Source: an uncultured Christensenellaceae bacterium (GTDB taxonomy: Bacteria; Bacillota; Clostridia; Christensenellales; Borkfalkiaceae). From it: DNA of 64,000 nucleotides. Shown here in pieces: positions 1-9,800 of the stretch (its first letter is position 1; each line of letters opens with the position of its first letter). The position numbers were made by a program, and so were the translations under genes. The notes beneath the pieces were generated by a model, which saw only the letters and a list, made by a program, of their open reading frames with translations, did not search any database and was not told the DNA's origin. Location: positions 124,001-188,000 of the forward strand of contig CAJULB010000002.1 in the NCBI GenBank assembly GCA_910587005.1. Reading direction: 5' to 3'.

Positions 1-405
1 TCTAAATTTTACAACAAGCGAAGTCTTTTTAAAAAAAGCTGTAATAGGAGAAACACGGACTTCCCATTCCGAACCCGAAGCCGTTGCTTTTGCGTTTAGA
101 ACTTCGGCGTCTTTAAGATATTTTTTTGCTTTTCGTCTGCCGTGCATTATATAAATATACAGCAATCCAATAATCAGCAAAAGTACTATCCCAAAAATAA
201 AAACAGCTATACCATAAAACAAAAATTCTTCATCTGTTCCAGAAAAAATCCATAAAGCAATCCCACATAGCGCAAGGAAAGCGTTTGAACTAAACATAGC
301 GATAAAGAATATATCCCACGATTTTGAGGAATAAACCTGCCCATAACTTAATATGGCGTCCACATCTCTTACCGTTATATTATTGTTATTATCCGACTTA
401 GCCAT
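1..405 (-). CDS. Small membrane protein, 3' end cut by window; candidate immunity partner of the 419-1813 Rhs tip
   Basis: The reading frame begins with ATG at 405 and runs leftward off the window, so only the N-terminal 135 residues are visible. A soluble N-terminus (MAKSDNNNNITVRDVDAILS) is followed by two hydrophobic segments at roughly residues 34-52 and 60-80, then a basic cytoplasmic-looking stretch (HGRRKAKKYLKDAEV). The gene starts 14 bases after the stop of the Rhs C-terminal fragment, the position usually held by the immunity gene in Rhs toxin loci. That role is inferred from position only; I do not recognise the family. The ribosome binding site (TTAGGTAAT) is weak, so translation may be coupled to the fragment upstream. 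Confidence 0.6.
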   Translation of the reverse strand, partial: MAKSDNNNNITVRDVDAILSYGQVYSSKSWDIFFIAMFSSNAFLALCGIALWIFSGTDEEFLFYGIAVFIFGIVLLLIIGLLYIYIMHGRRKAKKYLKDAEVLNAKATASGSEWEVRVSPITAFFKKTSLVVKFR

Positions 406-418
406 ATTATTACCTAAT

Positions 419-1813
419 TTAAATAGTACTCCCCAATATCCAAATAACAAATTCTAATATATTATTAAACGCAATATTCCTAAAAGTATCAACCAAACTG
501 CTACTGTTATATTCTTGGTTAGTTATATTGTTTCCATAATAATCGCCGACAATTGAACCAATTATCCCGCCTACGAAGCTTCCACCTACACCGAATACTC
601 CCGCCATCAATGAGCTACTGAAAACTTTCGAAACTTCAAGCCCGCCAATACTCATTTTACTTAAAGTAAAGCCTAATACGTTGCCGGCAATTTTGGCTAC
701 TTGACCAATTGCAAATGAAAACATACCAGAAATAGCACCGGCAACAGCAAGTCCAAACCCAAGAAGCGGGCTAGCCGCTCCAAATGATAATACCGTTAAT
801 GCTACACCTGCAATTACTGTAACCGCAGTTACATAAACCGCAACTATCCAACCAAATAATTTTTTCCAATTTATTGTTCCGTCAGGGTCGTAACCCATAA
901 CAGGGTTGTTATTGCAATAAGCGTAAAGGTTAAGTCCGTTTATGCTCTGCGGGTCGGCGTATTCTATGCTGTCCTGCGAGATAAATCTGCCTATGCTCGG
1001 GTCATAGTAGCGGGTCTGCAAATAATACAGCCCTGTTTCCACGTCATAGAAATATCCGCGGTATCTGTAAGGGTTTACGTTGCCGATATGCTTAGGGTCG
1101 GTTATTTCCTGTCCGTTCGCATCAAGTACTTTATGGTTGCCCCACGCATCGTATACATATCTTACCACAACCGCGCCCGCACTGTCAAGTATGGCTATTA
1201 TATTGCCCTGCGCGTCCTTGCGATAAAGGTACATATCGTCAGCGTTCACAAAGCCCGCTACGCCCTTATCATCGTACAGATAATATATTGAGTTTGATGA
1301 GGATATTAGCTTGCCTTCGACGTTGTACTTATACTCGATTTCGCCTTTCCTTATTCTTCTGCCAAGTCCGTCGTATTCAAAAGTTGTATCGCCGTATTTG
1401 GTCAAAAGTTTGCCATACTGCCACTGCAATTGCTTGTTGCGGTAGGTTACAGGACTGCCGAGATTGTTATAAGTAAACGTTTCTTCACCGCTGTCGGAAA
1501 GTATTTTTACAAGCTTGTCGCCCTCATAAATATAGTCGAAGTGCTTGCAAGTCAGTTCGGAAAGCTCTTCACCGCTCTTTACCGTGTAGGGGTATTCGCA
1601 ACGGTTTGCGATATTGCCGTTGGTGTTGTAGGTGAATATTACCGTCTTGTTTAACAGCTTGTTGTTTTCGCGTTCAAGGCGGTTTAAGCTGTCATATTCA
1701 TAGCTTACCGCTTTATCTCCGTTTTGCGTTATTTGGGCTATATTCCCGCATCTATCGTACTTATAGCGCAGACTTTCGCGTATGCTCGCACCGCTTGCAA
1801 ACCATACATTGTG
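419..1813 (-). pseudogene. Rhs C-terminal fragment A: core end plus hydrophobic tip, 5' truncated
   Basis: The frame is open from about 1813 to 419 but has no ATG, GTG or TTG until a TTG at 1429, so no credible start exists. The upstream part (about 866-1807) is nearly identical in DNA to the core of the full Rhs gene (4448-5389), including the conserved core end YYLQTRYYDPSIGRFISQDS and the DPDG junction. After DPDG the sequence diverges into a tip of about 150 residues, rich in Gly/Ala/Val with several hydrophobic segments and a polar end (DYYGNNITNQEYNSS). Such a tip could act in membranes, but I see no catalytic motif. Homology stops abruptly at 1807, followed by a TGA in frame, as expected for an orphan cassette left by recombination. 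It could be silent storage or expressed after recombination into the intact gene. Confidence 0.8.
866..1807 (-). repeat. Rhs core direct repeat, copy A
   Basis: About 940 bp, nearly identical to 4448-5389 of the intact Rhs gene. Long stretches (for example 890-1240) are almost base-for-base the same, with more divergence around 1240-1540. Homology ends sharply at 1807. Confidence 0.88.
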
Positions 1814-1833
1814 TCAATGTCAACTATAGAATA

Positions 1834-1857
1834 AAGGCGGGCTTTAAAGCCCGCCTT
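1834..1857 (-). terminator. Perfect palindromic hairpin after the 1873-2355 gene
   Basis: Arms AAGGCGGGCTTT/AAAGCCCGCCTT are perfectly complementary. Read on the minus strand, the hairpin follows the stop codon at 1873 and is succeeded by a TTTATT tail, so it probably ends the transcript of the small membrane protein and insulates Rhs fragment A. Confidence 0.7.
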
Positions 1858-1872
1858 AACCTTTAATTACTG

Positions 1873-2355
1873 TTAATTTATAACAAACATTTCACCATAG
1901 AGTTCTTTTAACTGTTTTGCATTTTCTTTACTGAAACTACCAAGCTCAATTTTATTACCATCTTTTAATGTAATATGCAATCTCCATGCTCCGCCATCCT
2001 TTAATTCGCCCAAAAAAATTGTTATGATATAACGGAATCTAAATGGGCGATACCGTATTGTTTCTATATCGTTGACATCAATCACACTTTCCAGCTTATC
2101 TTTTTCATAAACTTTTATTTTATCCGCATTAAAAACATAGTTTGTACCTTTAAAAATTTTTAATGAAAGTATTACAAACAGAACAATAGCGTCAAAAATT
2201 GAAAGAAGAATTATTACCAACAATACATCACTTTTATTAATTAAAGAAACTGCAACCGAAATTACCAGAAAAATTAAAAACAACGAAAAAAAAGCTAAAA
2301 GTGTAAGTAAAATTTTAATTATATATCCACAATAATATTTTATTTTTAATTCCAA
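1873..2355 (-). CDS. Small membrane protein, candidate immunity partner of Rhs tip B
   Basis: This 160-residue protein has two strongly hydrophobic segments (about residues 10-36 and 42-67). A soluble C-terminal half of about 90 residues with alternating strands follows (VIDVNDIETIRYRPFRFRYI), resembling small PH-like membrane proteins in general shape. It starts 16 bases after the stop of Rhs tip B, and the pair is closed by its own terminator. Position and membrane topology suggest an immunity protein protecting the membrane against tip B, but no known immunity family is recognised. The start is ATG at 2355 without a strong Shine-Dalgarno sequence. Confidence 0.75.
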   Translation of the reverse strand: MELKIKYYCGYIIKILLTLLAFFSLFLIFLVISVAVSLINKSDVLLVIILLSIFDAIVLFVILSLKIFKGTNYVFNADKIKVYEKDKLESVIDVNDIETIRYRPFRFRYIITIFLGELKDGGAWRLHITLKDGNKIELGSFSKENAKQLKELYGEMFVIN

Positions 2356-2371
2356 GACAAATTTACCCTCA

Positions 2372-3139
2372 TTATTTTTTCCAAAAATTAAATATATAAT
2401 TAAAAGGATAGAACGAGAAGAATTTTACAAATTGTCCAAAGACAAAATTTCCAATATTTTGCCCTAAAGATAATTTTGTCCCACCAGGAATTTTAAAAAA
2501 TCCTGATACCCCAATTATTGTTCCCGCTACAAATGAGAAAGCTCCTGATAAAAGCTGCAATCCGCCGTTTGCGAAAGCATCGCCCCAATTTAAAGATTTT
2601 CCATTCATAGAACTATCAATTGCATATTCTGCCATACCTGCAACAAAATTAACAGTCAAAGCTGCACCAAATGCAATCGCGCCAACAGCAAGTGACAACG
2701 CACCTGCACCTGTAATTATTCCAACTCCTAATGCAAATCCTGTTGCCGCACCTTTAATACCGCCGCCTAAAATGCCAGCAGCTACACTTGTCCCATTAAT
2801 CCCAGCAGATATTCCACCGCTTATAGCACCAAATGCCATTCCCGTAGCTACTGCCATAAGTGCCGCGCCCGCTACACCGCCAGTAACTACTGAGGCCGCC
2901 ACCGTAACTGCTACAGCTGCGACTACAACAACGGCCGCCGCAATAGCTAGACCTATCTCTTTCCAATTCCACTTCCAAAATTCCCACCACTTATGTCCCG
3001 TAGGGTCAATGTTCATAACGGGGTTGTTATTGCAATAAGCGTAAAGGTTAAGGCCGTTTATGCTCTGCGGGTCGGCATATTCTATGCTGTCCTGACTTAT
3101 AAAACGACCGATTGTCGGGTCATAGTAGCGGGTCTGCAA
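2372..3139 (-). pseudogene. Rhs C-terminal fragment B: short core end plus Ala/Gly-rich tip
   Basis: The frame starts essentially inside the Rhs core signature (LQTRYYDPTIGRFISQDS) and has a TAA three codons before the TTG, so the whole 5' part of the parent gene is missing. About 45 residues of core end (YADPQSINGLNLYAYCNNNP) are followed by a tip of about 205 residues. The tip has long Ala/Val/Gly-rich hydrophobic stretches (about residues 55-165 of the fragment) and an aromatic C-terminus (FFSFYPFNYIFNFWKK). DNA homology to the other two copies covers only about 3020-3142. No catalytic motif is visible. It is probably a displaced toxin tip paired with the downstream 160-residue membrane protein. 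Confidence 0.75.
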
Positions 3140-3208
3140 GTAGCAAAATTATGTTGATAATTTATTTTATCATAAATTCGTAATTGCTGTCAATATACAA
3201 AAAAGCGA

Positions 3209-3228
3209 GGCGCAACTTACGTTGCGCC
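3209..3228 (-). terminator. Hairpin terminator of the Rhs operon
   Basis: GGCGCAAC-TTAC-GTTGCGCC is followed on the minus strand by a run of T (complement of 3199-3204). It lies just after the lipoprotein stop at 3243. The same stem-loop with longer arms recurs at 11602-11625. Confidence 0.75.
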
Positions 3229-3242
3229 CCACCTCTAAACAA

Positions 3243-3794
3243 TTATGTTACTTTAAATCCAGCTTTAACATAGTTTAAATAATTCTCTTTTCCTGTTTCA
3301 AAATTCAAATAATTTACTCCGTCTATCATTAAACTTAAAATCGGATAACGCCAACCGGCGTAACCATAATAATTGTTTGCTGAAATTATAACTTCTACTC
3401 CTTCGACTAGCAAGTCATAACTACCATTTTGGACTAAAACGTGATAATTACTAGGGTCAACCCAAAACTCGTAATGATTAAATTCTGAATAAGAACTTTC
3501 CCAACGTTTTACTCCGTCAGCGGTTTTATAATCGTCATCGCTATATTGTTTTTCAAAATAATCGTAATCTACATTAAATTCAAAAAACTTATTGTTGTAA
3601 TCATTTGAAGATACTTCTCTTATATTTCTTAACGTAGCTTTGAATGTATAATACCGACATAAACTCTCACTTGACGTATAAGCGTTTATAATATTTTTTT
3701 TATCGTTTTGCTTCACAAAATAGCACCCGCTAAACGAACACATTGCTATTATTAGCGAAATAATTAAACACTTTACCAATCTTATAGTTTTCAT
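3243..3794 (-). CDS. Lipoprotein directly downstream of the Rhs gene, candidate immunity protein
   Basis: The start chosen is ATG at 3794, because GAGG lies 6 bases upstream; an earlier TTG at 3809 is less likely. The 183-residue product begins with a basic, hydrophobic signal (MKTIRLVKCLIISLIIAMCS) ending in a lipobox-like SFSGC, so it should be exported and lipidated at that Cys. The mature part is soluble, Tyr-rich and acidic (VDYDYFEKQYSDDDYKTADG). The gene begins about 16 bases after the Rhs stop at 3810-3812 and is followed by a terminator, so the two are co-transcribed. A surface-anchored partner fits an inhibitor of the metallopeptidase tip or a factor for its display. That function is inferred from position; the family is not recognised. 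Confidence 0.8.
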   Translation of the reverse strand: MKTIRLVKCLIISLIIAMCSFSGCYFVKQNDKKNIINAYTSSESLCRYYTFKATLRNIREVSSNDYNNKFFEFNVDYDYFEKQYSDDDYKTADGVKRWESSYSEFNHYEFWVDPSNYHVLVQNGSYDLLVEGVEVIISANNYYGYAGWRYPILSLMIDGVNYLNFETGKENYLNYVKAGFKVT

Positions 3795-3809
3795 TTTTTT
3801 CCTCATCAA

Positions 3810-6800
3810 TTAAAATGAATGATAAAACGGGAGAACAAACGGTCCTAAAAAATACGAAGCAACTAAATATTTTATTGCTCTCGCTTTTTCTGCAGCAGTT
3901 AAAGGATTTGGAGTATTTTGAACCCCGCCAAACATGTCAGCCATAGCTTCCCATGGAGAAAGATAGTAATCATTCCAATACTTTTTTAAACCCCATTCTT
4001 TATACGATGGCAATCCCACAGTAATCAAAAACTTTACAGGGCCAAGCAACAAAAGTTGCGGCACATGCCCAAACTCATGTTTTACAACATTTTCAGTCTC
4101 ACCACTTGCAAGTAACATTATTCCAAATGTTCCTGACCTGCTATTATTTGTCCTAAAAATCGGCACACCTTTATAGAATGACATTATACCAGAGCCTACC
4201 ACAGCATTAGCATCACTATTAAACGGGTTCCAGCCAATTGCAATCATGTCTTTTTCTATTTGACCATTGAAAACTGAACCCACTAAGCCCACGCCATAAG
4301 TGAATAAAGACAATCCCGCCTCAAAGCCTATTGTGCCCAATATCGGCATAAAAAATGATGCAGCAAAACTTGCAACTGTTAATTGCACACCTCTTATAAC
4401 CGCAAAAACTCCGGCAAAAAATCTGCCTACCTTACTCCAAAACTCTTTCCAATTTATTGTTCCGTCAGGGTCGTAACCCATAACAGGGTTGTTATTGCAG
4501 TATGCGTAAAGGTTAAGGCCGTTTATGCTCTGCGGGTCGGCGTATTCTATGCTGTCCTGCGAGATAAATCTGCCTATGCTCGGGTCATAGTAGCGGGTCT
4601 GCAAATAATACAGCCCTGTTTCCACGTCATAGAAATATCCGCGGTATCTGTAAGGGTTTACGTTGCCGATATGCTTAGGGTCGGTTATTTCCTGTCCGTT
4701 CGCATCAAGTACTTTATGGTTGCCCCACGCATCGTATACATATCTTACCACAACCGCGCCCGCACTGTCAAGTATGGCTATTATATTGCCCTGCGCGTCC
4801 TTGCGGTAAAGGTACATACCGTCAGCGTTTATAAAGCCCGCTACACCCTTATCGTCGTAGATATAGGTCGTTCCGTCAGAACTGCTTACAAGCTTGCCCG
4901 CGCTGTCGTAAATATACTCGATTTTGCTTTTCTTTATTCTTCTGCCCGAACCGTCGTATTCAAACGTTGTATCGCCGTATTTGGTCAAAAGTTTGCCATA
5001 CTGCCACTGCAACTGCTTATTGCGATAAGTTGTCGGACTGCCGAGGTTGTTATACGCGAACGTTTCTTCACCGCTGTCGGAAAGTATTTTCACAAGCCTG
5101 TCGCCTTCGTACATATAGTCGAAGTGCTTGCAAGTCAGTTCGGAAAGCTCTTCACCGCTCTTTACCGTGTAGGGGTATTCGCAACGGTTTGCGATATTGC
5201 CGTTGGTGTTGTAGGTGAATATTACCGTCTTGTTTAACAGCTTGTTGTTTTCGCGTTCAAGGCGGTTTAAGCTGTCATATTCATAGCTTACCGCTTTATC
5301 TCCGTTTTGCGTTATTTGGGCTATATTCCCGCATCTATCGTACTTATAGCGCAGACTTTCGCGTATGTTTGCGCCGTTTGCGAACCATACCGTCGCGGGC
5401 ATATTCGTTGCGCGGTCGCCTATCTTACGGTACGAAATATATTCCCCGCAAAGCTTATTTTTGGAAATGAATACTTCCTTACCCATATTTCTGCCGTTAA
5501 CGTCGGTAAGCGGTTTAAAATCAAGGGTTTCGTTTACGTTTATATTATCGAGAGTGCGCGCCGAGGTGTCACGGTAAGCGTAAGTATACGACAATTCCAA
5601 CCCGCCGTCAATCTGCATGCCCGTCAGCTCGCCGTTCACGTTATAGGTATAGCGTTCGGTTAAACAGCTTTCACCGTTCTTCGCCGTTTCAACTGCGGTA
5701 AAGCGCTTGTGTTCGTCGTAGGTGAATTCGGTAAACGTTCCCGCTTTAAAGTCGGAAATATCCGTAATATTGTTGTTTGCGTCGTAGTTTTTGACGAGCA
5801 CCTCTTCACCGTTAATATTATACGCTTCGGTTACCTTTTTTCTGCCTGTCGCCTCGTCGGTTACGGCAGTTTTTTCCGAATAATACGTTACGGTTTCGGT
5901 ATCGTCTACGTACTCAGTTGCGGTTGCCGCGCCGAAAAGCGTTTTGTCCGTTTCCTCGTCGTATTCGTAGTCGGAATAAGTATACGCGGACTGCAAACCG
6001 CCGTTGACCGTGACGGAAGTTTTTCTGCCATGGCAATCGTACGCGTAGTTTATTACGGTGTTGCCGCTTTTTACCTCTACGGGCAAACCGTGCTCGTAAA
6101 GCATATCGGTTGTGTTGGCTTCGCCCTCCGCCGTGCTTTGCGTTATAGAATTAACGTTGAAGTTGAAAGGGTTTCTGCCGTAGGAAAGCTTGCTTCCGTT
6201 CGCATGCGTTACGCTATTTACAATGTTTGTGCCTTCCACATACTCGTATTCGGCGGAAACTTCGCCTGTTTCGTCACGCTCTGCCGTTACCTGACCGTTT
6301 TCCGCAACGTCGTTTTGCGTATAGAATTTCGAAGATGCGTCAAGCGAGTTCCAGCTGACGGTTTTCGTAACGTTGCCGTTTTTATCGTACGTTCTTTCGG
6401 TGAAGTTTACGCCCGTCGTCTGTTCTTCCCCGCAAATCTTGCTTTCGGTAAGAATAAGGTTGCCGTTTGCGCCGTAATGGTAGTTTACAACCGCGGTTGT
6501 TTTTTCTTCTTCGCCGTTAAGTATAGTTATTTTTTCGGCGGTTTCGCTTATAATGCGGTCGTCCCCGTCGTAAATATATGTTTTGTATGCTTTTATGGTG
6601 TGATTTTCCGATATTTCCGCCCAGCTGAATTCCTTTAACGGCTTTTCCATTGCATTGTCGTACACATTAATGGTAAATTCGTTTTCCGTGTCAGACTTGC
6701 GGGTTAACGTAACAAACGTGTCTGCAGGGGTGCCGTTCGGCATAAACTTCGTAAGCGTTTCAAAGCCCAGATTATCGATTTTTGTGCAACTGGTCAATCT

Positions 6801-9800
6801 GCCCACAGAGGAAAACACATATATTTCCTTAGCTCCGTCGTGATAGTTCAGCGTAACGTCCGTGTTCGTGTACTCAACCGTAACCGACGATAAAACTTCC
6901 GTATAATCGCTTTCTTCGTTTTCGGTCATATTTTTTTCGATAGTAACCGGTTTTGAAAGAGTTTTAACAGCCGAAACTTTTCCGTCCGCATATGCAATCT
7001 GCCCGCAAACGGTGTCGTTTGAAATTGCCGAAACAAATTTTTCACCGTCGTAAGCGAAATTGAGCGTTGAACCGTCGGTAAATAAAACCGAGGTAAGATT
7101 TCCGTCCGCATATCCGTACTTTACCGTTCTTCCGCGGTTGTCGGTTATGCTTTTGAGCTTACCGCCCGAGTATTTAAAGCTTACCGCCTTGCCGTTGGAG
7201 TCGTGCAAGCCCGAAATGCGCGCTTTTTTGTCGTATTCTACCGCAACCGAGTTGCCGTAAGTATCAAAAATACACACAAGGTCGCCCGCGCCGCTGAACC
7301 CGCTGATTAAGCCGTTACCGTCTTTAAGATAATTTACGGGAGTATGCAAAAGCGTGTAATCAAGCTGTGCTTTTTTGCCGAAATACTTTTTAAACGCGTC
7401 CTTTACAGAATCGAGGTTTTTTCTTGCCTGCGAAATGATATAGCCAATCTGCGTATTTACGAAGCCAAGCTGTTCGTTAAGCGTTTCCGCCTGTTCGGCA
7501 AGCATTAGCTTCTGTTCCGCAACCAAAAGAAGTTGTTTTGCGGCAAAATTTCTCTGGTCAACCATTGTAGCGTTTTCCGAATCAAGCAATTCAAGATTTT
7601 TAACCGCGCTTTTGTAGGACATTTTCTCTCTTAACTCAGGTAACTGCGCATCCTCAAAACCGCTTAAAGTTATATTGTTAAAAAACGCTTCTGCCGATTG
7701 AAATACAAAATCAGAATTACTGTTAATATTGGTACACAGTTTTGTACTTAACCCTTTCGTATGTTCCAAATCGGAAATTTGCTGACCTATTTGATTATTT
7801 CGCAAATCTAACTGTTTTTTTTGCAAATCTATCTGTCTTTTCTGCAAATCCAACTGTCTTTTCTGAAAATCAATCTGTGCCGACTGCTTTGTCAACTGCT
7901 CTTTATTCGCATACAAAGACTGTAACTGCAACGCTTCACTTTCAGTCATAACGCACGCATCCGAAGTCTGCGTTACTCCGCTTATAAGCTGTCTGTATCC
8001 GCTTTTGTTCAGCGCGGGCATTGCATAAGTAATTTCGCCGTTTGCAGAATTAACCTTAACATATTCTTTTAACGAGCGTTCAAGTGATTTAACGTAATCC
8101 TCAAGCTCCGCCTGCTCGCCGAGCCTTTGGTCGATAAATTCGGAATCTACGTAATCGTTAACTTCGGGTATCAGCGTGTATCCGCCGCAGGACTGCTGTT
8201 TTTTCACTTCATTATCGCCGTAGGTTAAGTTGCCGTTTAAATCTACCATAACGGAATTTTTACTTACAAACCGCTTTTCGCCGTTTTCGATATAATAATA
8301 GGTCTCGGTAAAGGTATGATTTTTCCCCGTTTCGTCCGTGAAAGTGTAAACGGTTGTCGCCGCCGTATCTTCTTCGGCAACGTTCAGCTTTCTGTTAAGG
8401 TTAAGCCGCCAGCCGCGTCCGTAACCGCTATCGCCGCCCGCTTCCGTACGCACATGCGAAATATTGACGGGAATGACAAAATCGTCCGCGTTTACCGAAC
8501 CGAATACAGGCGCCGCGCTTCCGTTACTTAAATTCAGGTTTAATTCCGCGCCTCCCGCAAGATTGATATTTTTAAAAGCGTTTTCTCCGTCTTTGTATCC
8601 GCCGGTATTGTCATATAAATTCAGTAAGTTGTAAGATTTTCCGTTAATTTCAACCGTGCTGAGCCACAATACAAAGCTTTCTACAAATTCAGCTTTTTCA
8701 AGTATGAAATCCGCATTGCCGTATTTTTCGTATAAATGCTTCAAATCCACAACTGCTTTATAAAATCCGTCTCTACTCACCTCGGCAACATATTCACGCG
8801 TATCAAGCGAATACAAATTATATCGGCCGGCCGTGGGCACTCTGCCATGCAGTCTTAACTGAAAAGACTGCACGTCGCTTATACGGTATCCTAACGAAAA
8901 CAGCAGTTTTTCGTAATCGAGTATCCCTATAAGGTCGGTTGTATCGTTAGCGGTCAAAAAATCGTCCTCAGCGTACAATTCGCTGCCGTCGGTATCAAAC
9001 AGCTTTATAAATCCGTCGGTAAACTTATAATTTTTGCGGAAGCTTTCGGCGCTTTTTAAAATTGCGATATTATCTTTAAACTCTCCGCCAACCGCGGCTC
9101 TGCTGAAATCTGTTATGGTAATCATATTCGCACCGTTTATAACAATCTTAACCATATCCGTATCAAAACTGTCCATTAAATTGGGGTCGCCAAGCCTGAA
9201 ATCGGCGCTTCTCTTATGTTCGTACAGCGATTTTAAGTCAATGCTGTAAACGTTATTATCCTCCTGTACGACTTCGCAGAATTTTTTCGCAGAATCTAAA
9301 GGATATAAATTGCAACCGTGCCACGCTTTTGTTTTTCCGAATAATACAAGTCTGCACGACGTTACTTCGGACGGTTTAAGCCCGTAAGAGTAAACAAGCT
9401 CTTCATAGTCCGCCAAAACGGCGATATCGGTATCAAAATCTATAAAATCGCCGTTTCCGAACACTCCGTTCTCGTCAACGTTAAATATAGTTACGAATTT
9501 GTCCTTACTGCGGTACCGTTTTTTAAACTCCACCGCGTTGTCTATAATAGCCTGCACGTTTTTTTGCGGCTTTTCTTTATTACGAATCGTAAAGTCCGTT
9601 ACGGTCATCATGCCTCCGTTTATAATCAGCTGCATCCTGCTCGGCTCTAAACTGTCCCGTAAATCGGGGTCGGCAAGCCTGAAATCGTAACTGCCGCAAG
9701 CCTCTTTTACCGTTAGCAAATCAACCTTATAAAAACCGCCCTCTTGCTCGATATCGCATATTTTTATGTTTGAATCCAACGGATACACAGAAACTATTTT

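Noticed and set aside
4383..6638. Long plus-strand open frames opposite the Rhs gene (4383-5237, 5709-6638)
   Set aside because: They lie wholly antisense to the clearly coding Rhs frame, have skewed Arg/Val/Tyr composition and no ribosome binding sites; they are by-products of its codon use.
7792..7872. Short tandem repeat as a possible CRISPR array
   Set aside because: The units are contiguous 21-mers without spacers and keep the Rhs reading frame as coiled-coil heptads.
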